Below are positions 8,067 through 16,995 of a stretch of 64,000 nt of DNA, piece by piece. Location of the stretch: contig CAZDWF010000001.1 in assembly GCA_964508895.1 (NCBI GenBank), positions 1-64,000 of the forward strand, written 5' to 3'. How positions within the stretch are numbered: the stretch's first letter is position 1; each line of letters begins with the position of its first letter. The position numbers and the translations under genes were made by a program. Origin of the DNA: M55B132 sp964508895. Lineage in GTDB: Bacteria; Bacteroidota; Bacteroidia; Bacteroidales; B18-G4. The notes under the pieces are model-generated. The model worked only from the letters and a program-made list of their open reading frames with translations, was not told the DNA's origin and made no database searches.

Positions 8067-10130
8067 ATGAAAGCGACCTTTCCACTTCTCTTTCTACTTA
8101 ATATTGCAGTTAGCTTATCAGCACAGGATTGGCATTGGTCAAATCCACTTCCCCAGGGGAATGATCTCAATTCTGTTTCTGCCATTGATATTGGGCTGAT
8201 TATTTCTGTTGGTGATTGTGGCACTATCCTGAAATCTGTAGATGGTGGAACAGAATGGTCAGATAATTCTGTAATGACTACTATAAATTTCAATGATGTC
8301 TTTTTTGTAGATGAAAGTATAGTTTATGCAGTAGGCGATTTCGGAAACTGTTATAAAAGCACAGATGGCGGAGATTCCTGGTCTGATTTGCAAACAGGTG
8401 TGGGAGATCATCTTTTTTCAGTGTATTTCATGAATAAAAATATTGGTGTTGCCGTAGGTAAAGATGGGACTGTAATAAAAACTATGGATGGGGGGCTTAC
8501 ATGGACAGTTAAATCTTCAGGAACAAACAGAGACCTTTATTCTGTCTTTTTTGCTAATCCCATCAGGGGCTGTGCTGTGGGTAAATACGGAACCTTACTT
8601 ACTACAACCACAGGAGGGTCAACATGGGTGACCAGGGAGTCAGGCACTAATGCAGATCTCACATCTGTATATTTCACAGCTATTGATACTGGTTTTATCA
8701 GCTGTGATTATTTTGGGATGATCCTGAAAACAGTGGATGAAGGCTTAACATGGAATCCAGTGATTATTGATAGCAGCATTCAATTATCCTCTATTTCCTT
8801 TGTGAATTCAAAAACGGGAATGCTTACAGGTTGGGATAATTCAGATAATGGTATTATTTATAAAACCACGGATGGTGGAATTACCTGGAACAATGTGTAT
8901 GATTCTGTATGCGGACAGATATTATCGATTTGTTTGGCCAGCACTGTAAACATTGTTGCTGTAGGACAACACGGACTAATCCTGGATACTTTTGATGGGG
9001 GTATTAGCTGGAATAATGAGCTCAGTGGGTTTCATGAATATTCTTTTTATGATATAGATTTCCCAACTGCTGATATAGGCTTTGTGGTAAGTGGGATAAG
9101 TTATACTTTTGGCTTGCTTATGAAAACCATGGATGGTGGAGAAACCTGGTTTGAAGTAGAAACCCCCTCTTCAGGTTCAAATGTTCTTACCTCTGTATGC
9201 TTTATCAATGAAAATGTCGGTTTTGTCTCTTCTTACGGAAGAATTTACAAAACAGTCAATAGTGGTCAGAGCTGGACTGTTCAATATGGCCCCTGGCACT
9301 GGATTCGCGACATTCACTTTCCAGGCCCTTTTACAGGGTACGCAGTGGGAAGCTATGGTACAATTCTTAAAACCTACAATACAGGTGAATCCTGGACGTA
9401 TATTCCGGTTGGAAAAACAGACTATAACAGTGTGTTTTTTACTACGGCACAAAAAGGATATGTAATTGGTGATTATTGCAAGATAATGAAGACCGAAAAT
9501 GGTGGAACCACCTGGGATACGTATTATGCAGGGGGGAGTTTTAACCAGGAAGTCTTTTTCCCGGATCAAAACACTGGTTATATTGCAAATGGCAGCAAAA
9601 CACTGAAAACAGTCGATGGGGGTGATACATGGACAGAATTATCCACCCCTACATACAAATCTCTGTACTCAGTCTGTTTTTTAAATGCAGATACCGGTTA
9701 TTTCGCCGGTTCTGGCGGAACCATAATCCATACCGAGGATGGCGGTCAGAACTGGGCCATTATGAATTCCGGAACGAATAGGTTCCTGGGGGCGATCTGC
9801 TTCCCAGAAGATGATATAGGTTTTGTGTGCGGCGCGAATGGTACTATATTGACAAACAGAGATATTACAACCCAAATATCCGAACCACGTACTCCGAGTT
9901 CATTATACATATATCCCAACCCTGCTTCAGATTATTTATCTATTCAAATATCAGAACCATTTGTGGGAGGTCATCTATCAATACTTACTACCAATGGAAT
10001 CGAATTGATTACCCAAAATATCGAACGATCAACAGTCATTGTCAATATTGCATCATTGCCATCCGGTTTGTATTTGATAAGAATTGCTAGTGATAAAAGA
10101 TTGAGGTGTGCTAAGTTCATCAAATATTGA
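8067..10130 (+). CDS. Secreted YCF48/BNR-repeat protein with T9SS sorting domain
   Basis: A 687-residue exported protein. A signal peptide (residues 1-19, ending SLSA before QDW) precedes about 13 repeats of roughly 45 residues, each with a loop of the form T-x-DGG-x-x-W. This pattern is typical of YCF48-like/BNR beta-propeller sheets, so a large double propeller is likely. The last 75 residues form a type A T9SS sorting domain (YIYPNPASDYLSI, ending AKFIKY). The protein would be secreted or anchored to the cell surface; its ligand is unknown. It has its own promoter and is transcribed away from the related broken copy at 7077-7572. Confidence 0.88.
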   Translation: MKATFPLLFLLNIAVSLSAQDWHWSNPLPQGNDLNSVSAIDIGLIISVGDCGTILKSVDGGTEWSDNSVMTTINFNDVFFVDESIVYAVGDFGNCYKSTDGGDSWSDLQTGVGDHLFSVYFMNKNIGVAVGKDGTVIKTMDGGLTWTVKSSGTNRDLYSVFFANPIRGCAVGKYGTLLTTTTGGSTWVTRESGTNADLTSVYFTAIDTGFISCDYFGMILKTVDEGLTWNPVIIDSSIQLSSISFVNSKTGMLTGWDNSDNGIIYKTTDGGITWNNVYDSVCGQILSICLASTVNIVAVGQHGLILDTFDGGISWNNELSGFHEYSFYDIDFPTADIGFVVSGISYTFGLLMKTMDGGETWFEVETPSSGSNVLTSVCFINENVGFVSSYGRIYKTVNSGQSWTVQYGPWHWIRDIHFPGPFTGYAVGSYGTILKTYNTGESWTYIPVGKTDYNSVFFTTAQKGYVIGDYCKIMKTENGGTTWDTYYAGGSFNQEVFFPDQNTGYIANGSKTLKTVDGGDTWTELSTPTYKSLYSVCFLNADTGYFAGSGGTIIHTEDGGQNWAIMNSGTNRFLGAICFPEDDIGFVCGANGTILTNRDITTQISEPRTPSSLYIYPNPASDYLSIQISEPFVGGHLSILTTNGIELITQNIERSTVIVNIASLPSGLYLIRIASDKRLRCAKFIKY

Positions 10131-10141
10131 CTTGAAATACC

Positions 10142-10154
10142 AGGGCTTCGCCCT
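10142..10154 (+). terminator. Weak terminator hairpin after the YCF48-like gene
   Basis: AGGGC-TTC-GCCCT, a 5-base-pair stem, followed by a T-rich but interrupted stretch. It lies 12 bases after the stop codon. Confidence 0.4.
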
Positions 10155-10189
10155 TTGAGTCTTTTCTCTTATGAAAGCAAGTAATGTTT

Positions 10190-10215
10190 AAGGTTGCACC
10201 CACTTCGTTACATCG
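10190..10215. repeat. Right copy of the direct repeat flanking the YCF48-like gene
   Basis: Matches 7855-7879 in the same orientation with one inserted base and two or three substitutions. The copies are about 2.3 kb apart with the gene between them. Confidence 0.55.
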
Positions 10216-10377
10216 TTACGTCGCTACTATTCATGTTTCTAAATATGCATACTATGGGATTCATATAATGTAGGCAGATGATATGTATCATACAAATACA
10301 TTTGATATTTTTTACAAAAGCTATAGAGGATTGAAAAAAGTACTTTAATCCAATGAAGAATATTGATCACTGATGGT

Positions 10378-10408
10378 AAAAAAAGAGCGGAGCCTCCTAA
10401 CTCCGCTC
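10378..10408 (-). terminator. Rho-independent terminator of the HYR gene cluster
   Basis: On the minus strand, GAGCGGAG, an 8-base loop, CTCCGCTC, then seven Ts (plus-strand A-run 10378-10384). It ends the transcript of the gene at 10441-12015. Degenerate versions of this hairpin are found in the two spacers upstream, at about 12140 and 14140. Confidence 0.8.
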
Positions 10409-10440
10409 CAAATGTCGAGGATCCGAAACATACAAGCGGT

Positions 10441-11388
10441 TTATCTTACCAATAACATTCGCTTTGTGCAGCGTTCGTTCCCGCTCTGTATGTGGCAGAT
10501 ATATAGACCTTCAGGCAATCCATTACCTGAGAAGATGATCTCGTAGTCCTGATCGGCTTCGGCATATCCATCATACAATACCATAACCTCCTGACTCATC
10601 ATGTTATACACTTTCAAGCTTGTTATATTGGTTTCCGATACTGAGAAAACAAGGGTAGTTGAGTTGTTAAAAGGGTTCGGGTAATTCATCAGTTCAATAC
10701 CGCTTTCTGAACTCTCGTTTGCTGTAATTGAAAATGATCTATAGCCACAATTTCCTAACTCTTCGTATACAGCACCGTCATCAATGGCTGTTCCGCCATT
10801 ATTATGGGGTACCTGGACCTGGCATGTTGCTGTGCTTGTATTACCATTGCCATCATCCAATTCAAGATAGACTGTATATACACGGCCATTACCGGTAGCA
10901 CTTCGTTCTTTTCGAAGCTGAATGGATTTGCAATCATCTGCAATGACCATATCATCCATGGTATTTCCATCACCGCCACCTGTGGCATCCTCCAACTCAT
11001 CACTCGTTGCTTTAACAATGTTCACATCGTTGATTGTCAGGGATGCACAATTATCCGAAACGGATAAAACAAAATCCGTCAGCTCGAAGTTCACATACTG
11101 GTGATTTGCCGGCCACATAACAATTGGGCTTGTGATGGTAGTTATAACAGGTGGTGTTGCCTCAACTACTGTAACAGTTGCTGTACACTCGTCCGTTTCA
11201 CCACTATCATCCTCAACGCTTAAGGTAACTGTTGTTTCTCCTATAGGATAAGGCCCGGAAGGATCAAGGCTGAAGGTGATGGGATCCCCATCCGGGTCAT
11301 AGGACCCGTTATCAACCTGTTCCGGTGTTACAAGTCCTTCACAGTTTCCGTCTGCAACTACACTTACATCCTGGCAAATTGCTACTGG
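10441..11388 (-). repeat. Shared 315-codon 3' module, copy 1
   Basis: A 948-base block (315 codons plus stop) encoding HYR, Ig-like and sorting domains. It is homologous in DNA to 12189-13136 and 14186-15133 with no length change, including long identical stretches around the WPANHQYV and DDCKSIQLRKER codons. Confidence 0.9.
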
Positions 11389-12015
11389 TGCACTATTCCC
11401 ATACCAAATTCTTATATCATCGATCATAGCTACGTCTCCTTCATGGTAATACCTGTAATAATACTTACATGATGAATTAAAAGTAAAAGTGAATGAGGCA
11501 TCGTTCTTATAGGGCGACAGATCAAACTTTTTGTATACCCATGAGTCGGCATGTGAGGACGGCTGATAGTAGAAAATCCCATCAAAATCTGCAACATTCA
11601 CACCATTCACCAGGCATTGAAGCCAGCTATATTTTTGACTAAATGAATAGGCCTGTCGCATCCAGAAACCAATAGTGAGGACATCAGGGTTTCCAATGTC
11701 AGGATGAATCTCAATATCCATGTATCCGAAGTGGCTTGATTTAATTGGATCGAAAGCCTCGGCTTGTGTTGTTGGAGTTGCACCCCATCCTGTATAGTGG
11801 TGTCCATCCATTAAGGCGCTATATGTTCCGGTATGTGAATAATCACTGGATACAAAAACGTCAGAATGGGAACCTGATGAAGGAATTACTTCAGCAGGGA
11901 ATGCCCCGCTTTCAAAACCTGTCATAAATGGGAAGGTACTGACTTGTGCAAGCAACACAGACGATGATAACACCATTGCTATCATCATCAAAAAAGTTCT
12001 GTTAAAATTTTTCAT
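10441..12015 (-). CDS. Secreted jelly-roll/HYR protein with T9SS sorting domain (trio member 1)
   Basis: A 524-residue exported protein with a signal peptide at 1-24. Residues about 25-205 look like a MAM/jelly-roll-type beta-sandwich (GFESGAFP start, DDIRIWYG end), a kind of fold often found in adhesion or carbohydrate-binding modules. Residues 210-524 are a module shared with the next two genes: an HYR-like domain (VAICQDVSV, NGSYDPDGDPITF), a second Ig-like domain with paired cysteines, then a sorting domain (MNYPNPFNNSTTL, ending RMLLVR). It is probably surface-attached or released through T9SS. The signal peptide is nearly identical to that of trio member 2. Confidence 0.85.
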   Translation of the reverse strand: MKNFNRTFLMMIAMVLSSSVLLAQVSTFPFMTGFESGAFPAEVIPSSGSHSDVFVSSDYSHTGTYSALMDGHHYTGWGATPTTQAEAFDPIKSSHFGYMDIEIHPDIGNPDVLTIGFWMRQAYSFSQKYSWLQCLVNGVNVADFDGIFYYQPSSHADSWVYKKFDLSPYKNDASFTFTFNSSCKYYYRYYHEGDVAMIDDIRIWYGNSAPVAICQDVSVVADGNCEGLVTPEQVDNGSYDPDGDPITFSLDPSGPYPIGETTVTLSVEDDSGETDECTATVTVVEATPPVITTITSPIVMWPANHQYVNFELTDFVLSVSDNCASLTINDVNIVKATSDELEDATGGGDGNTMDDMVIADDCKSIQLRKERSATGNGRVYTVYLELDDGNGNTSTATCQVQVPHNNGGTAIDDGAVYEELGNCGYRSFSITANESSESGIELMNYPNPFNNSTTLVFSVSETNITSLKVYNMMSQEVMVLYDGYAEADQDYEIIFSGNGLPEGLYICHIQSGNERCTKRMLLVR

Positions 12016-12188
12016 ATCGCATCATTTTTGGTTAATATTTATAAGTTAATTACACATTTTATCTTATTCTTTCATTATTTATTGATTTTAAGGGCCCAAT
12101 AAAGACTATCAATTAGTTGCAGTAATTAAAAAGATTTGAGTTTGGAGACTCCGCTCCAAATGTCAAGGATCCGAATCATACAAGCGGT
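12016..12188. repeat. Duplicated 173-base intergenic spacer, copy 1
   Basis: It has the same length as 14013-14185 and is clearly homologous along its length: the leader next to the start codon, the CAATAAAGACTATCAATTA stretch, and a short hairpin TTTGGAG/CTCCAAA. This indicates that the duplicated unit included gene and spacer. No exact TAnnTTTG promoter was found in it. Confidence 0.85.
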
Positions 12189-13136
12189 TTATCTTACCAG
12201 TAACATTCGATTTGTGCAGTTTTCATTCCTACTTTGTATGTGGCAGATATACAGCCCTTCAGGCAATCCCTCAGCTGAGAAGATGATCTCGTAATCCTGA
12301 CCGGCTTCGGCGTATCCATCATATAACACCACGACTTCCTGACTCATCATGTTATACACTTTTAAGGTAGTTGTATTGGCTTCCGATACTGAAAAAACAA
12401 GAGTGGTTGAGTTGTTAAAGGGATTCGGGTAATTCATCAGTTCAATATTACTTCCTGAATTCTCGTTTGCTGTAATAGATAAGGATTTAAAGCCACACTC
12501 TCCCAGTACTTCGTAAACCGCACCGTCATCAATAGCTGTTCCTCCATTATTATGGGGTACATGTACCAGGCAGCTTGCTGTACCTGTATTACCATTACCA
12601 TCATCCAATTCCAGATAGACTGTATATACACGGCCATTACCGGTAGCACTTCGTTCTTTTCGAAGCTGAATGGATTTGCAATCATCTGCAATGACCATAT
12701 CATCCTTTGTATTTCCATCACCACCACCTGTGGCATCCTCCGGTTCATCACTCGTAGCTTTGACAATATTAACATCATCGATTGTCAGGGATGCACAATT
12801 ATCCGAAACTGATAAAACAAAATCCGTCAGCATGAAGTTAACATACTGATGGTTTGCCGGCCACATAACAATCGGGCTTGTAATGGTGTTAATAACAGGC
12901 GGTGTTGCATCAACTACTGAAACGGTTGCTGTACACTCGTCTGTTTCACCACTATCATCCTCAACAGTTAAGGTTACTGTTGTTTCTCCTAAGGGATAAG
13001 GCCCGGCAGGATCAAGGCTGAAGGTGATGGGATCGCCATCCGGGTCATAGGATCCGTTATCAACCTGTTCCGGTGTTACCAGCCCTTCGCAGTTTCCGTC
13101 GGCAACTACACTTACATTCTGGCACACTGCGACCGG
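12189..13136 (-). repeat. Shared 315-codon 3' module, copy 2
   Basis: 948 bases collinear with 10441-11388 and 14186-15133. The boundary falls at the codon for the proline before VAVCQNV, in the linker between domains. Confidence 0.9.
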
Positions 13137-14012
13137 TGGCAAATTAGTTGCACCAACTTCAGCAAGATCAAATCCAAATATACTAGTGTTCTGTACACAA
13201 CCACCAATAGTAACTGTTCCTGCAACTATATCTGGTTGAGTGAATAAACCACCGGCAAATCCTGTAACACCCGATACTGAATATACATCGAGGTTGAAGA
13301 CTTCTTCACCGGTAGCGAGATCCATTTGTACAAGTGTTCCTCCGGATCCATACTGTGAGAATCCCCAAAGGTATGGACCACCCTCTTTCCAGTTGTCATA
13401 TGCAAAACCGTAGTAACTTTTGAATGTTCCTACCGGGAATGAACCGATAAAAGCACCAGTAGTGCGGTCAAACTCCGTGATATTAGTACTCCAGTTATTG
13501 CAATAGAAAGAATCATTGTCATCATTGTATGCAATGGCACGTGCAGCGGTTGGAGCGTTTATTGTAGAAATAACTGTTTGTGAATAAAAGTCCATTTCAT
13601 AAACTTTAGTCGTTGCTGCTGCACCGTAAAAATATCCTGTACTAGGAGCGTATGCAAGATCACGAATGCTAACTGCACTACCACATGTAAATGAACCTAC
13701 ATAAGTACCATCAAGGTTATACTGATAGAAGTAAGCACCGTTCCATTTGGTTGTAAATATGAACTGACCATCTGATTCAGCACCAGCTTCACCACCACCA
13801 ACAGCAGTAGGAAAGTTAAACTGAAAACTCCAGGTATCTCTGTTAGAAGAATTAGAAATTTTTACATTGCTTACCATTGGGCTATAATCCACATTTGGAT
13901 CTGGTGTTGAGGTACGTTGATACTCTTCCAAAAAAACATTTACCTGTGCAAAAAGCATTGAAGATGAAAATAATAATATCATCATCAAAAAGGTTCTGTT
14001 AAAATTTTTCAT
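12189..14012 (-). CDS. Secreted propeller-like/HYR protein with T9SS sorting domain (trio member 2)
   Basis: A 607-residue exported protein with a signal peptide at 1-23 that begins MKNFNRTFLMMI, as in trio member 1. Residues about 60-290 contain repeated short strands around FAYDNW, LAYAPSTGYFYG and AIAYNDDNDSFY, suggesting a six- or seven-bladed propeller of the NHL/SMP-30 type; this is a structural guess. Residues 293-607 are the shared 315-residue HYR/Ig-like/sorting module. The N-terminal half has no similarity to the other two trio proteins, whereas the C-terminal half is nearly the same at DNA level. Surface localisation through T9SS is inferred from the YPNPFN-type tail. Confidence 0.85.
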   Translation of the reverse strand: MKNFNRTFLMMILLFSSSMLFAQVNVFLEEYQRTSTPDPNVDYSPMVSNVKISNSSNRDTWSFQFNFPTAVGGGEAGAESDGQFIFTTKWNGAYFYQYNLDGTYVGSFTCGSAVSIRDLAYAPSTGYFYGAAATTKVYEMDFYSQTVISTINAPTAARAIAYNDDNDSFYCNNWSTNITEFDRTTGAFIGSFPVGTFKSYYGFAYDNWKEGGPYLWGFSQYGSGGTLVQMDLATGEEVFNLDVYSVSGVTGFAGGLFTQPDIVAGTVTIGGCVQNTSIFGFDLAEVGATNLPPVAVCQNVSVVADGNCEGLVTPEQVDNGSYDPDGDPITFSLDPAGPYPLGETTVTLTVEDDSGETDECTATVSVVDATPPVINTITSPIVMWPANHQYVNFMLTDFVLSVSDNCASLTIDDVNIVKATSDEPEDATGGGDGNTKDDMVIADDCKSIQLRKERSATGNGRVYTVYLELDDGNGNTGTASCLVHVPHNNGGTAIDDGAVYEVLGECGFKSLSITANENSGSNIELMNYPNPFNNSTTLVFSVSEANTTTLKVYNMMSQEVVVLYDGYAEAGQDYEIIFSAEGLPEGLYICHIQSRNENCTNRMLLVR

Positions 14013-14185
14013 ATCGCATCATTTTTGGTTAATAATTATATGTTATTTACATATTTTATTTTCTACTTTCATAATTCATTGATTTTAAAGATCCAATAAA
14101 GACTATCAATTACTTGCAGTAATTAAAGAGATTTGAGTTTGGAGACTCCACTCCCAATGTCAAGGATCCAAATCATACAATTGGT
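14013..14185. repeat. Duplicated 173-base intergenic spacer, copy 2
   Basis: Homologous to 12016-12188 over its whole length and identical in size. It carries the leader of trio member 2 and the trailer of the leucine-rich-repeat gene. Confidence 0.85.
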
Positions 14186-15133
14186 TTATCTTACCAATAA
14201 CATTCGATTTGTGCTGTTTTCATTCCCACTTTGTATGTGGCAGATATACAGTCCTTCAGGCAATCCCTCAGCTGAGAAAACAATCTTATAGTCCTGACCG
14301 GCTTCAGCATATCCATCATATAACACCACGACTTCCTGACTCATCATGTTATACACTTTTAAGGTAGTTGTATTGGCTTCCGATACTGAAAAAACAAGAG
14401 TGGTTGAGTTGTTAAAGGGATTCGGGTAATTCATCAGTTCAATATTACTTCCTGAATTCTCGTTTGCTGTAATTGATAAGGATTTATAGCCACAATTTCC
14501 CAGTACTTCGTAAACCGCACCGTCATCAATAGCTGTTCCGCCATTATTACGGGGTACATGTACCTGGCAGCTTGCCGTACCTGTATTACCATTACCATCA
14601 TCCAGCTCAAGATAGACTGTATATACACGGCCATTACCGCTAGCATTACGTTCTTTTCGAAGCTGAATGGATTTGCAATCATCTGCAATGACCATATCAT
14701 CCAGGGTATTTCCATCACCACCACCTGTGGCATTCTCTGGTTCATCACTCGTAGATTTTACAATGTTAACATCATCGATTACGAGGGATGCACAATTATC
14801 CGAAACAGATAAAACAAAATCCGTCAAATCGAAGCTAACATACTGGTGGTTTGCCGGCCACATAACAATTGAGCTTGTAATGGTGGTTATAACAGGTGGT
14901 GTTGCATCAACTACTGAAATGGTTGCTGTACACTGGTCTGTTTCACCACTGCTGTCTTCAACAGTTAAGGTTACTGTTGTTTCTCCTAAGGGATAAGGCC
15001 CGGCAGGATCAAGGCTGAATGTTATGGGATCGCCTTCCGGATCGTAGGATCCGTTATCAACCTGTTCCGGTGTAACAATTGCTTCGCAGTTTTCATCGGC
15101 ATTTACAGTTACATCCTGGCACACTGCGATAGG
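14186..15133 (-). repeat. Shared 315-codon 3' module, copy 3
   Basis: 948 bases collinear with the other two copies. It is closer to copy 2 than to copy 1 in the sorting-domain region (both have EANTTTLKVYN where copy 1 has ETNITSLKVYN). Confidence 0.9.
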
Positions 15134-16834
15134 TGGCAGATTACAATTTTCCGAATAAGTAGCTGTTGCATCTTTGCTATTTAGCCAATTTGCATTTGAC
15201 CATGCAGCATCATCCACTTGAATACAACTTAGGTAAGGATTATATCTTGCAGAAAACCATATTCCCATATTCATATTGTTCCCGTTTTTAACATTCAAAC
15301 TCGTGAGTTGATTATAGGTACAATATAAGTGACCCAGTGCAGAATTATCTGACACATCAAGGCTTGTAAGTTGATTATTTGAACAATATAGGTTTTCCAG
15401 TGCAGCTATACTTGACACATCCAGGCTTGGGAGTTGATTATCCTGACAATTCAGGTATTTCAGTGCAGCACTACCTGACACATCCAGGCTTGTGAGTTGA
15501 TTACTTGAACAAAATAGGTACTCCAGTGCAGCACTATTTGATACATTCAAGCTTGGAAGTTGATTATTTCTACAGGTTAGGCGTGTCAGGGCAGGATTAC
15601 CTGATACATCCAGGCTTGTGAGTTGATTATTTGAACAATCTAGGTATTCCAGAGCAGGCTTATTTGATACATCCAGGCTTGTAAGTTGATTAAATGAACA
15701 AATCAGGTATTTCAGGGCAGGACAATTTGAAACATTTAAGATTGTGAGTTGATTATTTCTACAATATAGTAAATCCAGAGCAGGATTTTGTGTTACATCT
15801 ATACTTGTAAGTTGATTACCGTCACACCATAACCTTATCAAAGAAGTATTTTGTGTTACATCTAAAGCTATTAGTTGATTCTGAAAACAAAATAATTGTG
15901 TCAAAGAAGTATTTTGAGTTACATCTAAACTTGTTAGTTGATTATAATGACAATTTAGGCGTGTCAGGGCAGGATTACCAGATACATCCAGGCTTGGGAG
16001 TTGATTATTACCACATTGTAATAGATCAAGAGCAGGATGATTTGATACATCCAAGCTAGTGAGTTGATTTTCTCCACAATATAGATGTGTCAGGGCAGTA
16101 TTTTGACTTACATTTAAACTTGTTAGTTGATTAGAGAGACAACATAAACTTGTCAACGCAGTATTTTGTGTTACATTTAAACTTGTAAGTTGATTATGGT
16201 GACAATTTAAATTTGTCAAGGCAGTATTTTGTGTTACATCTAAACTTGTAAGTTGATTATAGTCACAAATTAAACTTGTCAACGCAGTATTTTGTGTTAC
16301 ATCTAAACTCGTAATTTGATTATTGAAACAACGTAAAGATGTCAAGGCAGTACTTTGTGTTACATCTAAACTTGTTAGTTGATTATAGTGACAATTTAGG
16401 CTTGTCAGGGCAGGATTACCAGATACATCTAGGCTTGGGAGTTGATTATATGAACAATATAGGTCTTCCAGTGCAGCACTACTTGACACATCCAGGCTTG
16501 TGAGTTGATTATTGTCACAACGTAAATATGTCAACGAAGTATTTTGTGTTACATCTAAACTTGTAAGTTGATTTCTGTCACATACTAATTTAGTTAAGCT
16601 AATAAATCCTTCAATTCCTGTTAAATCATTAATATTTTTACTGCGAACATAAAGATAAGTAATCCAGGAAATATCACTGTTAGCAACACTTTGGTTTATT
16701 GTACCATCCGAATCAATTCCTAAATCTATTAATGCCTGTTCAAAATTAACATCAGGAATTGTTGTTGTTTGAGCTTGTAGTATTATACTACAAAGCAAAA
16801 AAACTGTCGTTGTAAGTAAAGTTCTTGTTTTCAT
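14186..16834 (-). CDS. Secreted leucine-rich-repeat/HYR protein with T9SS sorting domain (trio member 3)
   Basis: An 882-residue exported protein. Its signal peptide (1-22) is unrelated to those of its two neighbours. An N-cap of about 58 residues (IPDVNFEQALIDLGIDSDG) leads to 21 consecutive leucine-rich repeats of exactly 21 residues (81-521), of consensus L-x-C-x-x-N-Q-L-T-S-L-D-V. Residues 568-882 are the shared 315-residue HYR/Ig-like/sorting module. The curved LRR solenoid suggests binding of a protein or glycan outside the cell. The protein is a hybrid: its N-terminal part appears to come from another LRR family joined to the local C-terminal module. Confidence 0.9.
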   Translation of the reverse strand: MKTRTLLTTTVFLLCSIILQAQTTTIPDVNFEQALIDLGIDSDGTINQSVANSDISWITYLYVRSKNINDLTGIEGFISLTKLVCDRNQLTSLDVTQNTSLTYLRCDNNQLTSLDVSSSAALEDLYCSYNQLPSLDVSGNPALTSLNCHYNQLTSLDVTQSTALTSLRCFNNQITSLDVTQNTALTSLICDYNQLTSLDVTQNTALTNLNCHHNQLTSLNVTQNTALTSLCCLSNQLTSLNVSQNTALTHLYCGENQLTSLDVSNHPALDLLQCGNNQLPSLDVSGNPALTRLNCHYNQLTSLDVTQNTSLTQLFCFQNQLIALDVTQNTSLIRLWCDGNQLTSIDVTQNPALDLLYCRNNQLTILNVSNCPALKYLICSFNQLTSLDVSNKPALEYLDCSNNQLTSLDVSGNPALTRLTCRNNQLPSLNVSNSAALEYLFCSSNQLTSLDVSGSAALKYLNCQDNQLPSLDVSSIAALENLYCSNNQLTSLDVSDNSALGHLYCTYNQLTSLNVKNGNNMNMGIWFSARYNPYLSCIQVDDAAWSNANWLNSKDATATYSENCNLPPIAVCQDVTVNADENCEAIVTPEQVDNGSYDPEGDPITFSLDPAGPYPLGETTVTLTVEDSSGETDQCTATISVVDATPPVITTITSSIVMWPANHQYVSFDLTDFVLSVSDNCASLVIDDVNIVKSTSDEPENATGGGDGNTLDDMVIADDCKSIQLRKERNASGNGRVYTVYLELDDGNGNTGTASCQVHVPRNNGGTAIDDGAVYEVLGNCGYKSLSITANENSGSNIELMNYPNPFNNSTTLVFSVSEANTTTLKVYNMMSQEVVVLYDGYAEAGQDYKIVFSAEGLPEGLYICHIQSGNENSTNRMLLVR
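15272..16594 (-). repeat. Array of 21 tandem 63-base leucine-rich repeats
   Basis: A 1323-base coding array of 21 units of 63 bases. At DNA level there are two sub-types, one encoding DVTQNTAL and one encoding DVSGNPAL or DVSSSAAL; blocks of each type alternate, as expected from unequal crossing-over of groups of units. Confidence 0.92.
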
Positions 16835-16995
16835 GGGAATAGTTTTTTTATCATTAATATCTTATTCCGACCTGATTTTTCATAAAACAAAACCTGCGAA
16901 TAAGTGATACTACAAAATTGATTATAACACAATCAAAAGGCAATAACCCTTTCGGTATATTTTTTAAAAGGTCAGAAAAAGAAAAGGTGGGAAAT

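Larger units (their letters stand above)
10131..10440. other. Convergent intergenic region
   Basis: A 310-base interval between convergent genes. It holds a small hairpin after the plus-strand gene (10142-10154), the right copy of the direct repeat (10190-10215) and a strong minus-strand terminator (10378-10408). No open frame looks like a gene. Confidence 0.7.

Noticed and set aside
15272..16594. Regular 63-base repeats resembling a repeat/spacer array
   Set aside because: The repeats are contiguous, in frame and encode leucine-rich repeats; no unique spacers or cas genes exist.
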